Shown: in pieces, positions 10,521 to 19,863 of the stretch
Position numbering within the stretch: the stretch's first letter is position 1
How the letters are laid out: every line of letters begins with the position of its first letter
Assembly (NCBI RefSeq): GCF_900582625.1
Contig: NZ_UTIQ01000084.1
Location: forward strand, 1-64,000
Direction of reading: 5' to 3'
Origin: Pseudomonas viridiflava
GTDB lineage: Bacteria > Pseudomonadota > Gammaproteobacteria > Pseudomonadales > Pseudomonadaceae
DNA: 64,000 nt
The notes under the pieces: generated by a model
Seen by the model: only the letters and a program-made list of their open reading frames with translations
What the model was told of the DNA's origin: nothing
The model's database searches: none
Position numbers and translations under genes: made by a program

Positions 10521-12083
10521 GTGAGCCAAACCCTGATTGCCGCCTTGCAGAACCCGGCCCTTTACCCGCATCCGGTAGAAGGTTTCCAGGTCATTGAAAC
10601 TCACATCTCCTGGGTGGTGCTGACCGGTCCCTTCGCTTACAAAATCAAAAAGCCGGTCAACTTCGGCTTTCTCGATTTCACATCCCTTAGAGACCGCGAG
10701 CACTTCTGCAACGAAGAGCTGCGCCTTAACCAGCGCCTGACCGAAGGGCTGTACCTCGAAGTGCTGCCCATCACCGGCAGTGCCGATGCTCCGCAAATTA
10801 ACGGCAGCGGCCCGGTAATCGACTACGCCCTGAAAATGCGCCAGTTCCCACAAAGCCAGCTACTGGCCGAAGTGCAAAGCCGCGGCGAGCTGACTACCGA
10901 CCACATCGACGCCCTCGCCACACAGATCGCGCAGTTCCACCTGAACGCGCCGCGCGTGCCGCAAGACCATCCGCTGGGCAGCGCCGCCGCGATCATGGCG
11001 CCGGTCACGCAAAACTTCGAACAGATCCGCCCCATGCTCTCGGAAAAAGCCGATCTGCTTCAGCTCGACGCGTTGCAAGCCTGGGCCGAAGCCAGCTTCG
11101 AGCGCCTGCAGCCGCTGTTCGAGCGTCGTAAAGCTGAGGGCTTTATTCGTGAATGCCACGGCGATATCCACTTGGGCAACGCCACCCTGCTGGACGGCAA
11201 AGTGGTGCTGTTCGACTGCATCGAATTCAACGAACCGTTCCGCCTGACCGACGTCACCGCCGATGCCGCCTTTCTGGCAATGGACCTTGAAGACCGTGGC
11301 CTCAAGCCGTTGTCGCGCCGTTTCGTCAGCGCCTGGCTGGAACAAACTGGCGACTACGACGCGCTGGAAATTCTCAACTTCTATAAAGCCTATCGGGCGA
11401 TGGTGCGTGGCAAGGTCGGCCTTTTCCGCCTCGGCCAGGAAGAAAGCGCCGTGCAACGCGCCGTGATTCTGCGTCAGTACCGCAGCTATGCCGCCCTGGC
11501 CGAAAGTTACAGCGCCATTCCCTCGCGCTTGCTGGCGATCACCCATGGCGTTTCGGCCGTGGGCAAAAGCCATGTCGCAATGCGCTTGGTTGAAGCCCTC
11601 GGCGCCATTCGCTTGCGCTCGGACGTCGAGCGTAAACGTCTATTTGGCGAGCAGAAATCGGCCGAACAAGGTCAGTTGACCGCCGGTATCTACAGCGAAG
11701 ACGCCAGCGTTGCCACGTACCAGCGCCTGCATCAACTGGCGGAGTCGGCCTTGCGCGCCGGCTTCCCGGTGGTGATCGACGCAACTTACCTGAAACAGGC
11801 GCAGCGCCAGGCCGCGTGGGACGTTGCGCAGGAAACCGGTGCCCCCTTCGTGATTCTGGATTGCCAGGCTCCCGAAACCGTTATCGCCAGCTGGTTGGCG
11901 CAGCGTCAGGCGGCCGCGCAAGACCCATCGGATGCCACCATCGAGGTTATCCGCGCCCAGCAAAACAGCCGCGAGCCGCTTAATGCAGAAGAACTGGTGC
12001 TGACCAAACGCGTCGACACCCATGAGAGCGCCAGCCTCGATTCCCTGATCGAACGCATTCGCCAGCGCCTGCCAGGCCTTTAA
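10521..12083 (+). CDS. Bifunctional aminoglycoside-phosphotransferase-like / AAA ATPase protein
   Basis: This 520-aa cytosolic protein has two parts. Residues about 1-330 resemble an APH/ChoK-type kinase fold with the Brenner-like motif 'HGDIHLGNATL' and 'LFDCIEFNE'. Residues about 335-510 form a P-loop kinase-like domain with Walker A 'GVSAVGKS'. Proteins with this fusion are common in proteobacteria, and their substrate is not known to me. The GTG start at 10521 has AAGGAAAG 5-10 bases upstream. The gene is divergent from mrcB with about 117 bases between. Confidence 0.88.
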   Translation: MSQTLIAALQNPALYPHPVEGFQVIETHISWVVLTGPFAYKIKKPVNFGFLDFTSLRDREHFCNEELRLNQRLTEGLYLEVLPITGSADAPQINGSGPVIDYALKMRQFPQSQLLAEVQSRGELTTDHIDALATQIAQFHLNAPRVPQDHPLGSAAAIMAPVTQNFEQIRPMLSEKADLLQLDALQAWAEASFERLQPLFERRKAEGFIRECHGDIHLGNATLLDGKVVLFDCIEFNEPFRLTDVTADAAFLAMDLEDRGLKPLSRRFVSAWLEQTGDYDALEILNFYKAYRAMVRGKVGLFRLGQEESAVQRAVILRQYRSYAALAESYSAIPSRLLAITHGVSAVGKSHVAMRLVEALGAIRLRSDVERKRLFGEQKSAEQGQLTAGIYSEDASVATYQRLHQLAESALRAGFPVVIDATYLKQAQRQAAWDVAQETGAPFVILDCQAPETVIASWLAQRQAAAQDPSDATIEVIRAQQNSREPLNAEELVLTKRVDTHESASLDSLIERIRQRLPGL

Positions 12084-12168
12084 GCCTCCGCGATCACCGC
12101 GCTCAGCCAGCGGGCAGAGCTGAGCGCGGCTTCTATACTGCCGATGAACCCCACATCGGAAGTCCGCC

Positions 12169-12519
12169 ATGAGCAAGCCGCGTCAATTGGAAAATCCGCT
12201 GTACGTGCTGCTGCACAACGAAGACATCGAAGGCGTGAACGCCTTGAAGGCCCAAGGTGGCGACTTTGATCTATCCGACGGCGACTTCCGCGGCCTGGAC
12301 CTCAGGCTGCTCGACGCCAACGGTTTCAATTTCACCAACGGCTACTTTCGCGGCGCCGATTTACGCGGCCTGGACTTGCGCAACACGCGCATGGACGGCG
12401 CGAGCATCGCGCACGCGCAAATCTCCGGGGTGTTCTTCCCCATCGAACTGAGTGCGGATGAAATCGTCATGTCGCTTACGTACGGCACGCGCATGCGCTA
12501 TCGGTCCACGACTTCATGA
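12169..12519 (+). CDS. Pentapeptide-repeat protein
   Basis: This 116-aa protein has about seven consecutive pentapeptide repeats (A(D/N)LxX) between residues 35 and 85 (for example NFTNGYFRGADLRGLDLRN), which predict a short right-handed quadrilateral beta-helix. There is no signal peptide. Its last codons overlap the following methyltransferase start by 4 bases (ATGA). Function is unknown; it is too short for a typical Qnr-like gyrase protector. Confidence 0.85.
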   Translation: MSKPRQLENPLYVLLHNEDIEGVNALKAQGGDFDLSDGDFRGLDLRLLDANGFNFTNGYFRGADLRGLDLRNTRMDGASIAHAQISGVFFPIELSADEIVMSLTYGTRMRYRSTTS

Positions 12520-13268
12520 GCGAAATTGCCCAACTGTTCGGTAACCGCGCTGCCGCATACGCCAGCTTCCGCCCGCATTACCCGGATGCCTTGTTTCAAT
12601 GGTTGGCGCAGCAAAGTCCGAGCACCGAACGCGCACTGGATATTGCCTGCGGCTCTGGTCAGGCCAGCGAACCGCTGCTTGCCCACTTTCGCCAGGTGTT
12701 TGCCTGTGACGCCAGCGTTGAGCAACTCGCTGCCAGCGAAACGCTCCAGGCGACGTCCGTGTTTGCCGCTGACGCAACGGCCATCCCGCTGGCCAGCCGA
12801 AGCCTGGATCTGATCATTGTCGCTCAGGCGCTGCATTGGTTCGCCGGCCCATCCTTCTTTGATGAAGTGCAACGGCTGCTGAAACCGGACGGGGTGTTTT
12901 GCGCCTGGTGTTATGGGCTGATGAGCATCGACGAGGCGATTGACGAGGTGGTCAACGATTTCTACTGGAACACGCTGGGCGGCTACTGGCCTGCCGGACG
13001 TGCCAGCATCGAGGCCGGCTACCGCGACATTGACTCACCGCTGCAACCGATCGTGATGCCCGCCTTTTCCATGCAGGCACAGTGGAGCTTCGACCACCTG
13101 TTGGGGTATTTGCGCACGTGGTCGGCGTGCCAGTTGTGGGAGCGCAAAAATGGGCGCGATCCGGTCGCCGACGTCGCCCCGGCACTGGAAAAAGCATGGA
13201 GAGATGTCAAACAGCCACGTTTTGTGAACTGGCCGCTACACTTCCTGGCAGGGTCCCCGTCGCGCTAA
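12516..13268 (+). CDS. Class I SAM-dependent methyltransferase
   Basis: This 250-aa protein has a Rossmann methyltransferase core. Motif I is 'ALDIACGSGQAS' (residues about 33-45), and motif II/III regions follow in 'FACDASVEQL' and 'LIIVAQALHWF', the last typical of the methyltransferase-11 group that acts on small molecules. Start overlaps the pentapeptide gene by ATGA. The substrate cannot be told from the sequence. Confidence 0.88.
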   Translation: MSEIAQLFGNRAAAYASFRPHYPDALFQWLAQQSPSTERALDIACGSGQASEPLLAHFRQVFACDASVEQLAASETLQATSVFAADATAIPLASRSLDLIIVAQALHWFAGPSFFDEVQRLLKPDGVFCAWCYGLMSIDEAIDEVVNDFYWNTLGGYWPAGRASIEAGYRDIDSPLQPIVMPAFSMQAQWSFDHLLGYLRTWSACQLWERKNGRDPVADVAPALEKAWRDVKQPRFVNWPLHFLAGSPSR

Positions 13269-13304
13269 CCGCGAGGGACTAAGCACGGCAGCCAAGGAGG
13301 CGCG

Positions 13305-13577
13305 ATGAACGACGAACTGCAACACCTCAAAAACCTGGGTAAAACCTCATCGCAATGGCTGCATGCCGTCGGCATCCATAGCGCAACCGACCTCCGCCGC
13401 CTGGGTGCAGTGGGCGCCTACCGTGCCGTGCAGGCGCGCGGGTTCAGGGCGTCGAAGGTCTTACTCTATGCAATCGAAGGTGCATTGCTGGATGTGCACT
13501 GGAATGAGTTGCCTCCGGCCCACAAAGCGGAGTTGAATGGCCAGCTCGACGCTATGCCCCCGCACAATAAGAGCTAG
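13305..13577 (+). CDS. TfoX/Sxy C-terminal-domain protein
   Basis: This 90-aa protein consists only of a TfoX C-terminal domain, a helix-hairpin-helix-like fold ('LKNLGKTSSQWLHAVGIHSATDL' region, residues 5-30). In enterobacteria the full-length protein activates competence genes; the stand-alone domain in Pseudomonas has no known role. It is preceded by AAGGAGG 5 bases before the ATG, an unusually strong ribosome site. Confidence 0.85.
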   Translation: MNDELQHLKNLGKTSSQWLHAVGIHSATDLRRLGAVGAYRAVQARGFRASKVLLYAIEGALLDVHWNELPPAHKAELNGQLDAMPPHNKS

Positions 13578-13682
13578 CTCACATCCTCTGCGCTCGAGGA
13601 TTTACGCCGAGGCGGCCACGAACTATTGTTTCAGGGACCTTCGTGCGTTCTCGAAAGCCCAGCCAGTTCAAGGAATTACTGT

Positions 13683-14480
13683 ATGTACCTACTCGGGGAG
13701 CAACCGGCGTACGCCGACCAGCTGATCAACCGACTGCAAGGCATCCCCACGCAACTGCTGGAAGGGCTTGCGCCTTCGGGGGCGACCTTGCGTCTGGAGC
13801 GCACCGACGACCTCGCGCTAGCAGTGCCGGGAAATCAGCTGTTCATCATCGAAAACGGCTTACTGCATGCGTTGGTCGATGAGCGTCCGTTGTTCTATCT
13901 GCAGGAAGGCGATCTGTTCGGCCTGCGCCAAGGCATCGAATTTCCCACCTGTCGGTACAGCAGCGAAGAACCCCTGAGCCTGGTGCCGTACACCCGCAGC
14001 GAAGTGTTCAAACATATCTATGCCAGCGAAGTGCGGCTGGAACTGTTCGTTCAGTACTTAATTGGCCATACGGCGCTGCTGTCCGACGCACTCGCGCGTT
14101 TGAAACAGCCGGAAATCCGCCCCGCCACCGGCTTCCAGCATTTTGCTGCTGGCGAAGAGCTTATTCACCAGGGCGACGAAGCCGACCACGTATTTATCAT
14201 CATCGAAGGCCACGCCGAGGCTTACGTCGACGGCCATAAGGTCGGTGATGTACAGAAAGATGAAATCTTCGGTGCCATGGCGGTGTTCACCCGCGAGAAA
14301 CGCAGCGCCACCGTTCTGGCCAGCGAGCCGTGCACGGTGATGGTGATTCCGAAGGAACAATTCCTCAGCCTCACGCAAAGCAATCCGCGTATCGCCCACA
14401 GCCTGATTGAAAGCATGGCGCGGCGCATCGATCTGCTTAACAAAGAAGTCACACAGCTGCGTTTGCCCGCTAGCGAGTAA
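13683..14480 (+). CDS. cbpA: Cyclic-nucleotide-binding regulatory protein (CbpA-like)
   Basis: This 265-aa protein has a cNMP-binding domain at about residues 145-255. It contains the phosphate-binding-cassette-like stretch 'GDVQKDEIFGAMAVFTREKRSATV', here shown only as a landmark, and the strand 'LIHQGDEADHVFIIIEG'. The N-terminal 130 residues look like a second degenerate cNMP fold, and there is no helix-turn-helix, so it is not a Crp-type regulator. It occupies the position of PA4704 (CbpA) upstream of prrF in P. aeruginosa. The start at 13683 has AAGGAA 7 bases upstream. Confidence 0.85.
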   Translation: MYLLGEQPAYADQLINRLQGIPTQLLEGLAPSGATLRLERTDDLALAVPGNQLFIIENGLLHALVDERPLFYLQEGDLFGLRQGIEFPTCRYSSEEPLSLVPYTRSEVFKHIYASEVRLELFVQYLIGHTALLSDALARLKQPEIRPATGFQHFAAGEELIHQGDEADHVFIIIEGHAEAYVDGHKVGDVQKDEIFGAMAVFTREKRSATVLASEPCTVMVIPKEQFLSLTQSNPRIAHSLIESMARRIDLLNKEVTQLRLPASE

Positions 14481-14497
14481 GCCGTACGCTGAACGCA

Positions 14498-14522
14498 AAA
14501 CCCGGCCAAGCGCCGGGTTTTG
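14498..14522 (+). terminator. Intrinsic terminator after cbpA
   Basis: A 9-bp GC-rich stem AAACCCGGC / GCCGGGTTT with a 5-base loop lies 18 bases past the cbpA stop and isolates it from prrF. Confidence 0.85.
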
Positions 14523-14563
14523 TGCTTTTAAAGCCCGGCGAGAAAAAAGTTTGGGGGAAGGGG

Positions 14564-14592
14564 TTGACTGAGAAATGAGAATTGTTATTATT
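14564..14592 (+). promoter_or_regulatory. prrF promoter with Fur box
   Basis: TTGACT (14564-14569) and ATTATT (14587-14592) are exactly 17 bases apart. The spacer and -10 are covered by TGAGAATTGTTATTA (14576-14590), which matches the 7-1-7 Fur consensus TGATAATNATTATCA at 12 of 15 positions. Iron-loaded Fur bound here would block RNA polymerase, as known for prrF genes. Confidence 0.85.
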
Positions 14593-14597
14593 ACCGC

Positions 14598-14709
14598 AAC
14601 TGGTCGCGAGATCAGTCGATATTTTGAGAGACCTTCAGTCGGCCTTTCAGATTATCTCCTCATCAGGCTAATCACGGTTTTTGACCCGGCTCTTGCCGGG
14701 TCTTTTTTT
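14598..14709 (+). ncRNA. prrF: PrrF iron-responsive small RNA
   Basis: The roughly 112-nt transcript begins AACTGGTCGCGAGATCAGTC and contains the core CTCCTCATCAGGCTAATCAC that I recognise from Pseudomonas PrrF RNAs, the part that pairs with target mRNAs such as sodB and acnB. It ends in a perfect 8-bp terminator stem GACCCGGC/GCCGGGTC (14683-14702) with seven T. The Fur-box promoter and the position after cbpA match P. aeruginosa prrF1. Only one copy is present here, unlike the tandem pair of P. aeruginosa, so no PrrH-type read-through RNA can form. With Hfq, PrrF represses iron-rich proteins under iron limitation. Confidence 0.93.
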
Positions 14710-14753
14710 GCCCGCGAAAAAGTGCGCGATACGCGCCGATAAAAGCCGCGCCT

Positions 14754-17114
14754 TTAGTTAATCGGCGTAGCGGTGAGGTTGGCGCGAATGTCGGCGTTCT
14801 GCGCCTTGATGCCATACATGGCCGTCACCGCGCCGCCGGTGGGGTGCACGTTCTGCAAGCGATCCACATTCACCTCTTTGAACGTAATGCGCCCGTTCAC
14901 CGCAAACCCCAGCGGATCCGGCGTCACGGTCGTGCCCGCGTTCGCCCCGCTTTTCACTTTTACCTTGGTCGGTGCGACGTCCAGGTTCAGGTCGGCATTC
15001 ACGCCATAGGTATTGGCGTTGGGATTGTTGGGGTCGCCGTCGGAGGTGGAAAAGTTGTCGATCACCAACTGCGCCCCGGTGCCGTTACCTGCCGTGCGGT
15101 TGGTTTCCCACAGCACCTGGTTGCGCTTCTCGTCGGTGGCAACGCCGTTGACCGAGCTGTCCACCGCCGTATCGCGCACAAACACGCTTTTCAGTTTCAC
15201 CGACACGCCTTCGTTGCCGCGATCTTCCCAGCGCCCGCCGCTGGCGCCACAAGCGCTGGCCGTGCCGCCACTGCCGCCGACACACAACGCACCGGCGCCG
15301 CCTGAACTCAGCGCCAGGGTCGAACCCTGTTCATACCGCTTGAGCATGATCCGCCCAAGACTGGTGCCTGTGGCGCGGTCGCCCCAGCGCACATCGCTGA
15401 CGTCGAGCTTCGACCAATATGTGCCCTTGCGCAGCTCGACGCCGCCCTTCTCCCCCGTCGCGCCGCTGCTGATATCCAGCGTGCCGTCACGGAAATGCAT
15501 GTCGTAACTGGTGCCCGACAACCACAAGCCGCGCCCGGCCTCGTCGACCGTAATCGCCGCCCGCGCTTCGGTCACATAGAAGTCGGCGTTGTAGCGCACA
15601 CCGCTGCCAACGTTGCCGCCCGGTTGAATGGTCAGCTGGCCATTAAGGGTGAAGTCATACGCGGGAAAAATCTCCATCAGCACCAGCAGCTCGGTGCCGC
15701 CCTGCAATGGCGCCGTGGCGCTGCCGACCCGCAGGCCATCGAAGCTGTAACTGCCCTTGACGTTGTTCAGGCCCACGCGCAACCCATTGTAATGGCCGTT
15801 ATAGCTGCCCAGGCTCATGTCGCTCTGGGTGCCGGCGTAGCAGCCGGTGCTGGCCCCAGCGGCGCAGCTTTTGGTCACATCGAGCGTCACCTGGCCGCTG
15901 CCATTGGTGCGCAGGCCGCTGAACCACATGCTGTTGCCGTTATCGGTCAGCGATACCGAACTGTTGACCATGTTCCAGCTCACATCCGCGGTCACGCCCT
16001 TAAGCCCGGAGTTAACGTCGCCGCCCGGCCGCAGCTTCAGCCAGTTCTGCTTCGCGCCGTCATCCAGGAAATTCAGATCAATCCCAAGGCTGCCAAGCTT
16101 CTGGTTGCTGGCATTGCCAATAATGAGACCACCCAAGGTCGCATTCAGCCGCAAATCAGGAAACTTCACCTGAGCAAATGTCCCCACCGTGTCGCTCGCC
16201 AAGTCCACCGTCAGGCCACTGGTGCTGCTCAGCACACCGGCAAAATTCTCGGCCCGCAGCACGCCTTCGTCCTGATACTGAAACAGGCTGTTGGTGATGG
16301 CGATATTCGGCCGAATACGAATGCCCTGCCCGCTGGCGCCGCCACTGGCAATGCTCAAGCTGCCGCCCAGACGTAGGTCGAGCGTCAGCGAGCCAAAACT
16401 CATGCTCGCGTTAGGGTCGCGAGTGTCCGGATTTGTCGGCGTCGCCAGCACGCCGTTCACCGCGTCGCCATGGGCCAGGTCGAGGCCGATGCCAGCGATG
16501 CTCGCCAGCACCCGCGAATTGCCGAGGTCCAGTTTCACTTCCTTGCCGCTGCCGCCATTGACGATGTCGACATACGCGGCGTTGAGGTAGGCGTTCAGCG
16601 ACATGCCGTTAACGATCAGGTCGTAGCCGTTGTCGCGGTAGTAGAACGTTACGTCGGTCAGCGACAGCTTGCTGTCATCCAGGCCGATGCCGCTCACGCC
16701 GCTGCTGCCGCCGCCTTTGACTTTCAGCGTGGCGCCCAGGGTGTAAAACGCGCGAAAGCTGCCGAAGCTGTTGCTGCTGCCGGCCATCTCGACGTTGTTC
16801 ACCGCCAGCACTTGCGGGCTGGCTTTGTGTTCGACCACCAACTGATTGCCGACCACATCGACCTTGGTGGTCGAGCTGGCCGTAGCGCCACTGGCCGGCC
16901 GATTGCTGACATCTTTGAGCGCCACGGTTTTGCCGTCTTCGCTGTAGCTGACCGTGCTTGCCGACCAACCGCCGCCGTTGATTTCCATGCTGATGCCAGA
17001 CTGGCCGTTGACGCTGGCCAGCCCCTCATCGTCCAACGCCTGCATGGCCAGCGCCGGCGCACTGAGGCCCAGCAAGACGATGCACAGTGGTAAACGCAGC
17101 AAAGAACGGCGCAT
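14754..17114 (-). CDS. Large exported protein with 'ALDDEGLASVNGQ' N-terminal signature (DUF6160-like)
   Basis: This 786-aa protein has a signal peptide (residues 1-23, ending ALA-M) followed by QALDDEGLASVNGQSGISM, the signature shared with the three upstream genes. The remainder is rich in Gly, Ser, Asn and Thr with many short beta-prone strands (GxLxID, LxLxxG) as expected of a beta-helical or beta-sandwich surface protein. Four cysteines occur in pairs in small loops. I recognise the signature from DUF6160-type proteins linked to putative surface or pilus systems, but no function is established. Last gene of the four-gene operon. Confidence 0.75.
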   Translation of the reverse strand: MRRSLLRLPLCIVLLGLSAPALAMQALDDEGLASVNGQSGISMEINGGGWSASTVSYSEDGKTVALKDVSNRPASGATASSTTKVDVVGNQLVVEHKASPQVLAVNNVEMAGSSNSFGSFRAFYTLGATLKVKGGGSSGVSGIGLDDSKLSLTDVTFYYRDNGYDLIVNGMSLNAYLNAAYVDIVNGGSGKEVKLDLGNSRVLASIAGIGLDLAHGDAVNGVLATPTNPDTRDPNASMSFGSLTLDLRLGGSLSIASGGASGQGIRIRPNIAITNSLFQYQDEGVLRAENFAGVLSSTSGLTVDLASDTVGTFAQVKFPDLRLNATLGGLIIGNASNQKLGSLGIDLNFLDDGAKQNWLKLRPGGDVNSGLKGVTADVSWNMVNSSVSLTDNGNSMWFSGLRTNGSGQVTLDVTKSCAAGASTGCYAGTQSDMSLGSYNGHYNGLRVGLNNVKGSYSFDGLRVGSATAPLQGGTELLVLMEIFPAYDFTLNGQLTIQPGGNVGSGVRYNADFYVTEARAAITVDEAGRGLWLSGTSYDMHFRDGTLDISSGATGEKGGVELRKGTYWSKLDVSDVRWGDRATGTSLGRIMLKRYEQGSTLALSSGGAGALCVGGSGGTASACGASGGRWEDRGNEGVSVKLKSVFVRDTAVDSSVNGVATDEKRNQVLWETNRTAGNGTGAQLVIDNFSTSDGDPNNPNANTYGVNADLNLDVAPTKVKVKSGANAGTTVTPDPLGFAVNGRITFKEVNVDRLQNVHPTGGAVTAMYGIKAQNADIRANLTATPIN

Positions 17115-17125
17115 CGGCTTACCCC

Positions 17126-17743
17126 TCAGTTTTTAGGAAACACCAGCACGTTGCCTTGCATACGAATGCTGCCGTCGATTTTCGCCGAGAAAATATTGGT
17201 CTGCTGATAGCTCGCATCGCCACCGTTAGCGGCAGTGCCCGCCTTGTTGCGCCAGCCGCCCTGGTTGGCCACCGCGAAGGTAAAGCGGGTGTCTTGAAAC
17301 TTCACTTCGTTGGGCAGGCCGAACTCCAGCGTGTCCTGGGCGAACGCGGCGCCATCGCCATTGAAGCCGCTGTCGATAAACCGTGTGCGAAGGGTCAGAC
17401 CGTCGAAGCTGAACACGCCTTTCATATTGTCCAGCACGTACCAGCCACCGGCGGCCTCAGCGCGAATGGCGAGGCGCATGCCGCAATCTTCCGGCGAGCT
17501 GGCGCCAAGGGTGGCGCAACTGCGTTGGTTGGCCGTCCAGACGCTGGCGGTATTGGTGGTTGGCGTCGACCACAACACGCCGCCGTTTTTATTGACGCTG
17601 AAATCACCTGATAGGTACACGCCGCCTTGGCCGCTGGTGGCGCTTAACGCGTCATCGGCCATGGGTTGCAACTCACTGCGCGCCAGCGCTGGCAGCAGCA
17701 AGGCCAGCCACAACACCAACCACTCGATGCGCTTAAAGGTCAT
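17126..17743 (-). CDS. Exported signature-family protein, second member
   Basis: This 205-aa protein has a signal peptide (residues 1-22, ending ARS-E) and the signature 'LQPMADDALSATSGQGGVYL', then a Ser/Gly/Asn-rich beta-type domain. Two cysteines, in 'RSCATLGA' and 'EDCGMRL', may form a disulfide. Its start overlaps the end of the upstream family member by 11 bases and it ends 11 bases before the large downstream member, so the genes are clearly co-translated. Function unknown. Confidence 0.75.
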   Translation of the reverse strand: MTFKRIEWLVLWLALLLPALARSELQPMADDALSATSGQGGVYLSGDFSVNKNGGVLWSTPTTNTASVWTANQRSCATLGASSPEDCGMRLAIRAEAAGGWYVLDNMKGVFSFDGLTLRTRFIDSGFNGDGAAFAQDTLEFGLPNEVKFQDTRFTFAVANQGGWRNKAGTAANGGDASYQQTNIFSAKIDGSIRMQGNVLVFPKN

Positions 17744-18770
17744 GGCTGGTCACCTTCAGGTAATTAATGCTCAAGCCCTGCAGCGTGTTGTAGCCAAAGT
17801 TGTAGCCACCGGTGCTGTAGTTGCCGCTGCCGACCTTGAGGTTGTCGATGACGATATTGGTGCGCGGCGCATTGGCGTAGAAGTCGGTCGCCAGCGTATT
17901 GCGCTGCGCTGCCGTGGTGCCGCCTGCCGTGGGGTTGGGCAGCTCCAGCACAAACTGGCCATTGCTGTTGACATCGAACAGCAGCGGCTGGGTTTTGCCG
18001 TACCCCAGCGAGATGTTCGCGTACATATTGCTCAGCGTGATGGTGCGCGCCTCTTGCTCGGCAGCCGTGGCGCAGTTGGTGGCGCCGGCCGCGCACGACA
18101 TTACGGTCAGACCTTTCGCATATAAATTCAGGCGCATCTCGCCGACCAACTGACTACGGGCGCTATCGCCCCACAACCGCAGGTACGAGCCGTCCATGGC
18201 CAACTCGGCGATGTCGATATTCAAAATGTCGGTGCGGCCCGCGGCCACTTGAAAGTCGAAGCGAATACCCAGGTCAGCTTTCTCGCTGGCCCGGCTCGAA
18301 CAGTTACTGCCTGCTGCCGCGTAGCCGGAAATACAGGCTTGCCCGGCAGCGCCTGTCAGCCGCTCCGGAAAGGTCAGCGCCAATACCGCGACATTGCTCG
18401 GCGTGGTTTGCACCCACACGCCATCGTCGCGAAGCGTGCGCAGGTTTTCGCCTTTGTTGAGGTCGAGCGTGAATGGCGAACTGAGGCGGCCGATGGTCAC
18501 GGGATTGAGGTTGGCACCTTTATTACTGCCTGCCGCGCCGAGGTAAAACTCTTTCACCGAAATCGGCACGTTCTGGCCGCTGCCATTGGTGATGTCGTTG
18601 ATGGTGATGGTCGCGTTGTTGGCGTCGAGCAGAATGTCTTCCAGCACAAAGCCGAAGCCGGCGCCTTGCACGCCCGACAATTCCTGATCGTCCAGCGCCT
18701 TCATCTCGGCCTGCGCCAAGGCGCTGAAGCCCAGCAGGGCCAAGCCAGCGAACCGCCAGAGGGCGCTCAT
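17733..18770 (-). CDS. Exported signature-family protein, third member
   Basis: This 345-aa protein has a signal peptide (residues 1-19, ending AQA-E) and the signature 'MKALDDQELSGVQGAGFGFV'. I chose the ATG at 18770, which directly abuts the previous gene's stop at 18772, because a signal peptide begins there; the longer in-frame reading to 18878 does not begin with one. The body alternates beta-type segments ('INDITNGSGQNVPISVKEF') with a central Cys pair. Function unknown. Confidence 0.75.
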   Translation of the reverse strand: MSALWRFAGLALLGFSALAQAEMKALDDQELSGVQGAGFGFVLEDILLDANNATITINDITNGSGQNVPISVKEFYLGAAGSNKGANLNPVTIGRLSSPFTLDLNKGENLRTLRDDGVWVQTTPSNVAVLALTFPERLTGAAGQACISGYAAAGSNCSSRASEKADLGIRFDFQVAAGRTDILNIDIAELAMDGSYLRLWGDSARSQLVGEMRLNLYAKGLTVMSCAAGATNCATAAEQEARTITLSNMYANISLGYGKTQPLLFDVNSNGQFVLELPNPTAGGTTAAQRNTLATDFYANAPRTNIVIDNLKVGSGNYSTGGYNFGYNTLQGLSINYLKVTSHDL

Positions 18771-18771
18771 G

Positions 18772-19854
18772 TCAGCAACCCGCAGTGGCGCTGCCGAGGC
18801 AGGTGTCTTGCCGCGGAATGCCGTTGAACGCCTGGTTGAAGTCGATGTTGATCGGCGAAACCATATTGCCGTTGGCATCTCGGTACTTGGGCATGTTCAT
18901 GAACGCGCCTTTGAGGGCAGTCATAAAGCTGTTGCTGTCCAGGTCGCGCCAGGCCACATCCTTGGTCTGCAGCGAGATGAAAAAGCCTTTCGCCGCGCCT
19001 TCGATAGCAGCCGTGCCGGCTTGATCGGCGACGCCCAGGTTGCCCACCGGCAGCGATTTGAATTGGTCGAGGTTGAAGCAGGTCTGGATGCCCAACAGCG
19101 CGCAGCCGTTGGATTTGATAATGCCCAGCGCGGCGTCGGTCAGAATGGGCAGGCAACCGCTGGTGCACGTCAGGCCGTCGCCGTTTTTCACGCCTGCCTG
19201 GGTGCCACGAATCGGGTCGGCGGCGCCACTGCCATTGACCAGTTGCGCGTCAGCCTCCAACACGCTGGAGGTGTAAATGCCGCCGATGCCCAAAATCAGT
19301 TTTTGGCCGACGTTGGCCTGGTCATAAATCGCCTGGCCTGTGCCTTTGATATGCACCGGCACGTTGCCGGTCAGGCTGGAAATGTCACCGGACAGCGTGC
19401 CTTTGGCCTCGCCAAAACCGATGCGCACGCCGATGACTTTGTTGCCCTCGTACGCCAGCTCGATAAATGGATTGGCGATTTTGAACGCATTGATGCTGTC
19501 GTCGGCGTTCACCGTGCCGAGGGCAAAGTTGTTGATCAGAATGTCGGAAGAACCCGCCACTTCGCCCGGCCGGGTCAGGGAATCGTTGTACTGCCCGAGC
19601 TGAAGTTTCTTCATATTCAGCTGGGTGTCGAGGTTTACGCCCAGGTTCACCCGCGTGTAGTTGATGCCCGCGTTGGCGTCGGTGGTCAGGTTGATGAATG
19701 CCTGCCCGGTGACGTTCGACAGTTCACTGTCAGCCAGCGCTTCCAGCTTGGCCTGCGCAGCACCCGGCAGCACGGCGACGGCAAGCAGCGCCAGCGTAAA
19801 CAGCGAACGGAAGGGAGACAGACGACCTGCGGCAAGGCTACGGGGCGAGCGCAT
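18772..19854 (-). CDS. Exported signature-family protein, first gene of the operon
   Basis: This 360-aa protein has a long signal peptide (residues 1-34, ending AQA-K) and 'LEALADSELSNVTGQAFINL'. The rest is beta-rich with repeated D/N-G turns, two cysteine pairs in the middle ('LTCTSGCLP') and one near the C-terminus ('DTCLGSATAGC'). It is the promoter-proximal gene and carries a run of AAN triplets in its leader. Function unknown; a multi-component surface structure is one possible reading of the four paralogous N-termini. Confidence 0.75.
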   Translation of the reverse strand: MRSPRSLAAGRLSPFRSLFTLALLAVAVLPGAAQAKLEALADSELSNVTGQAFINLTTDANAGINYTRVNLGVNLDTQLNMKKLQLGQYNDSLTRPGEVAGSSDILINNFALGTVNADDSINAFKIANPFIELAYEGNKVIGVRIGFGEAKGTLSGDISSLTGNVPVHIKGTGQAIYDQANVGQKLILGIGGIYTSSVLEADAQLVNGSGAADPIRGTQAGVKNGDGLTCTSGCLPILTDAALGIIKSNGCALLGIQTCFNLDQFKSLPVGNLGVADQAGTAAIEGAAKGFFISLQTKDVAWRDLDSNSFMTALKGAFMNMPKYRDANGNMVSPINIDFNQAFNGIPRQDTCLGSATAGC

Positions 19855-19863
19855 GGCGATTTC

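Noticed and set aside
14710..14753. Second prrF copy in tandem
   Set aside because: Only 44 bases remain before the next gene and they hold no second promoter or PrrF core.
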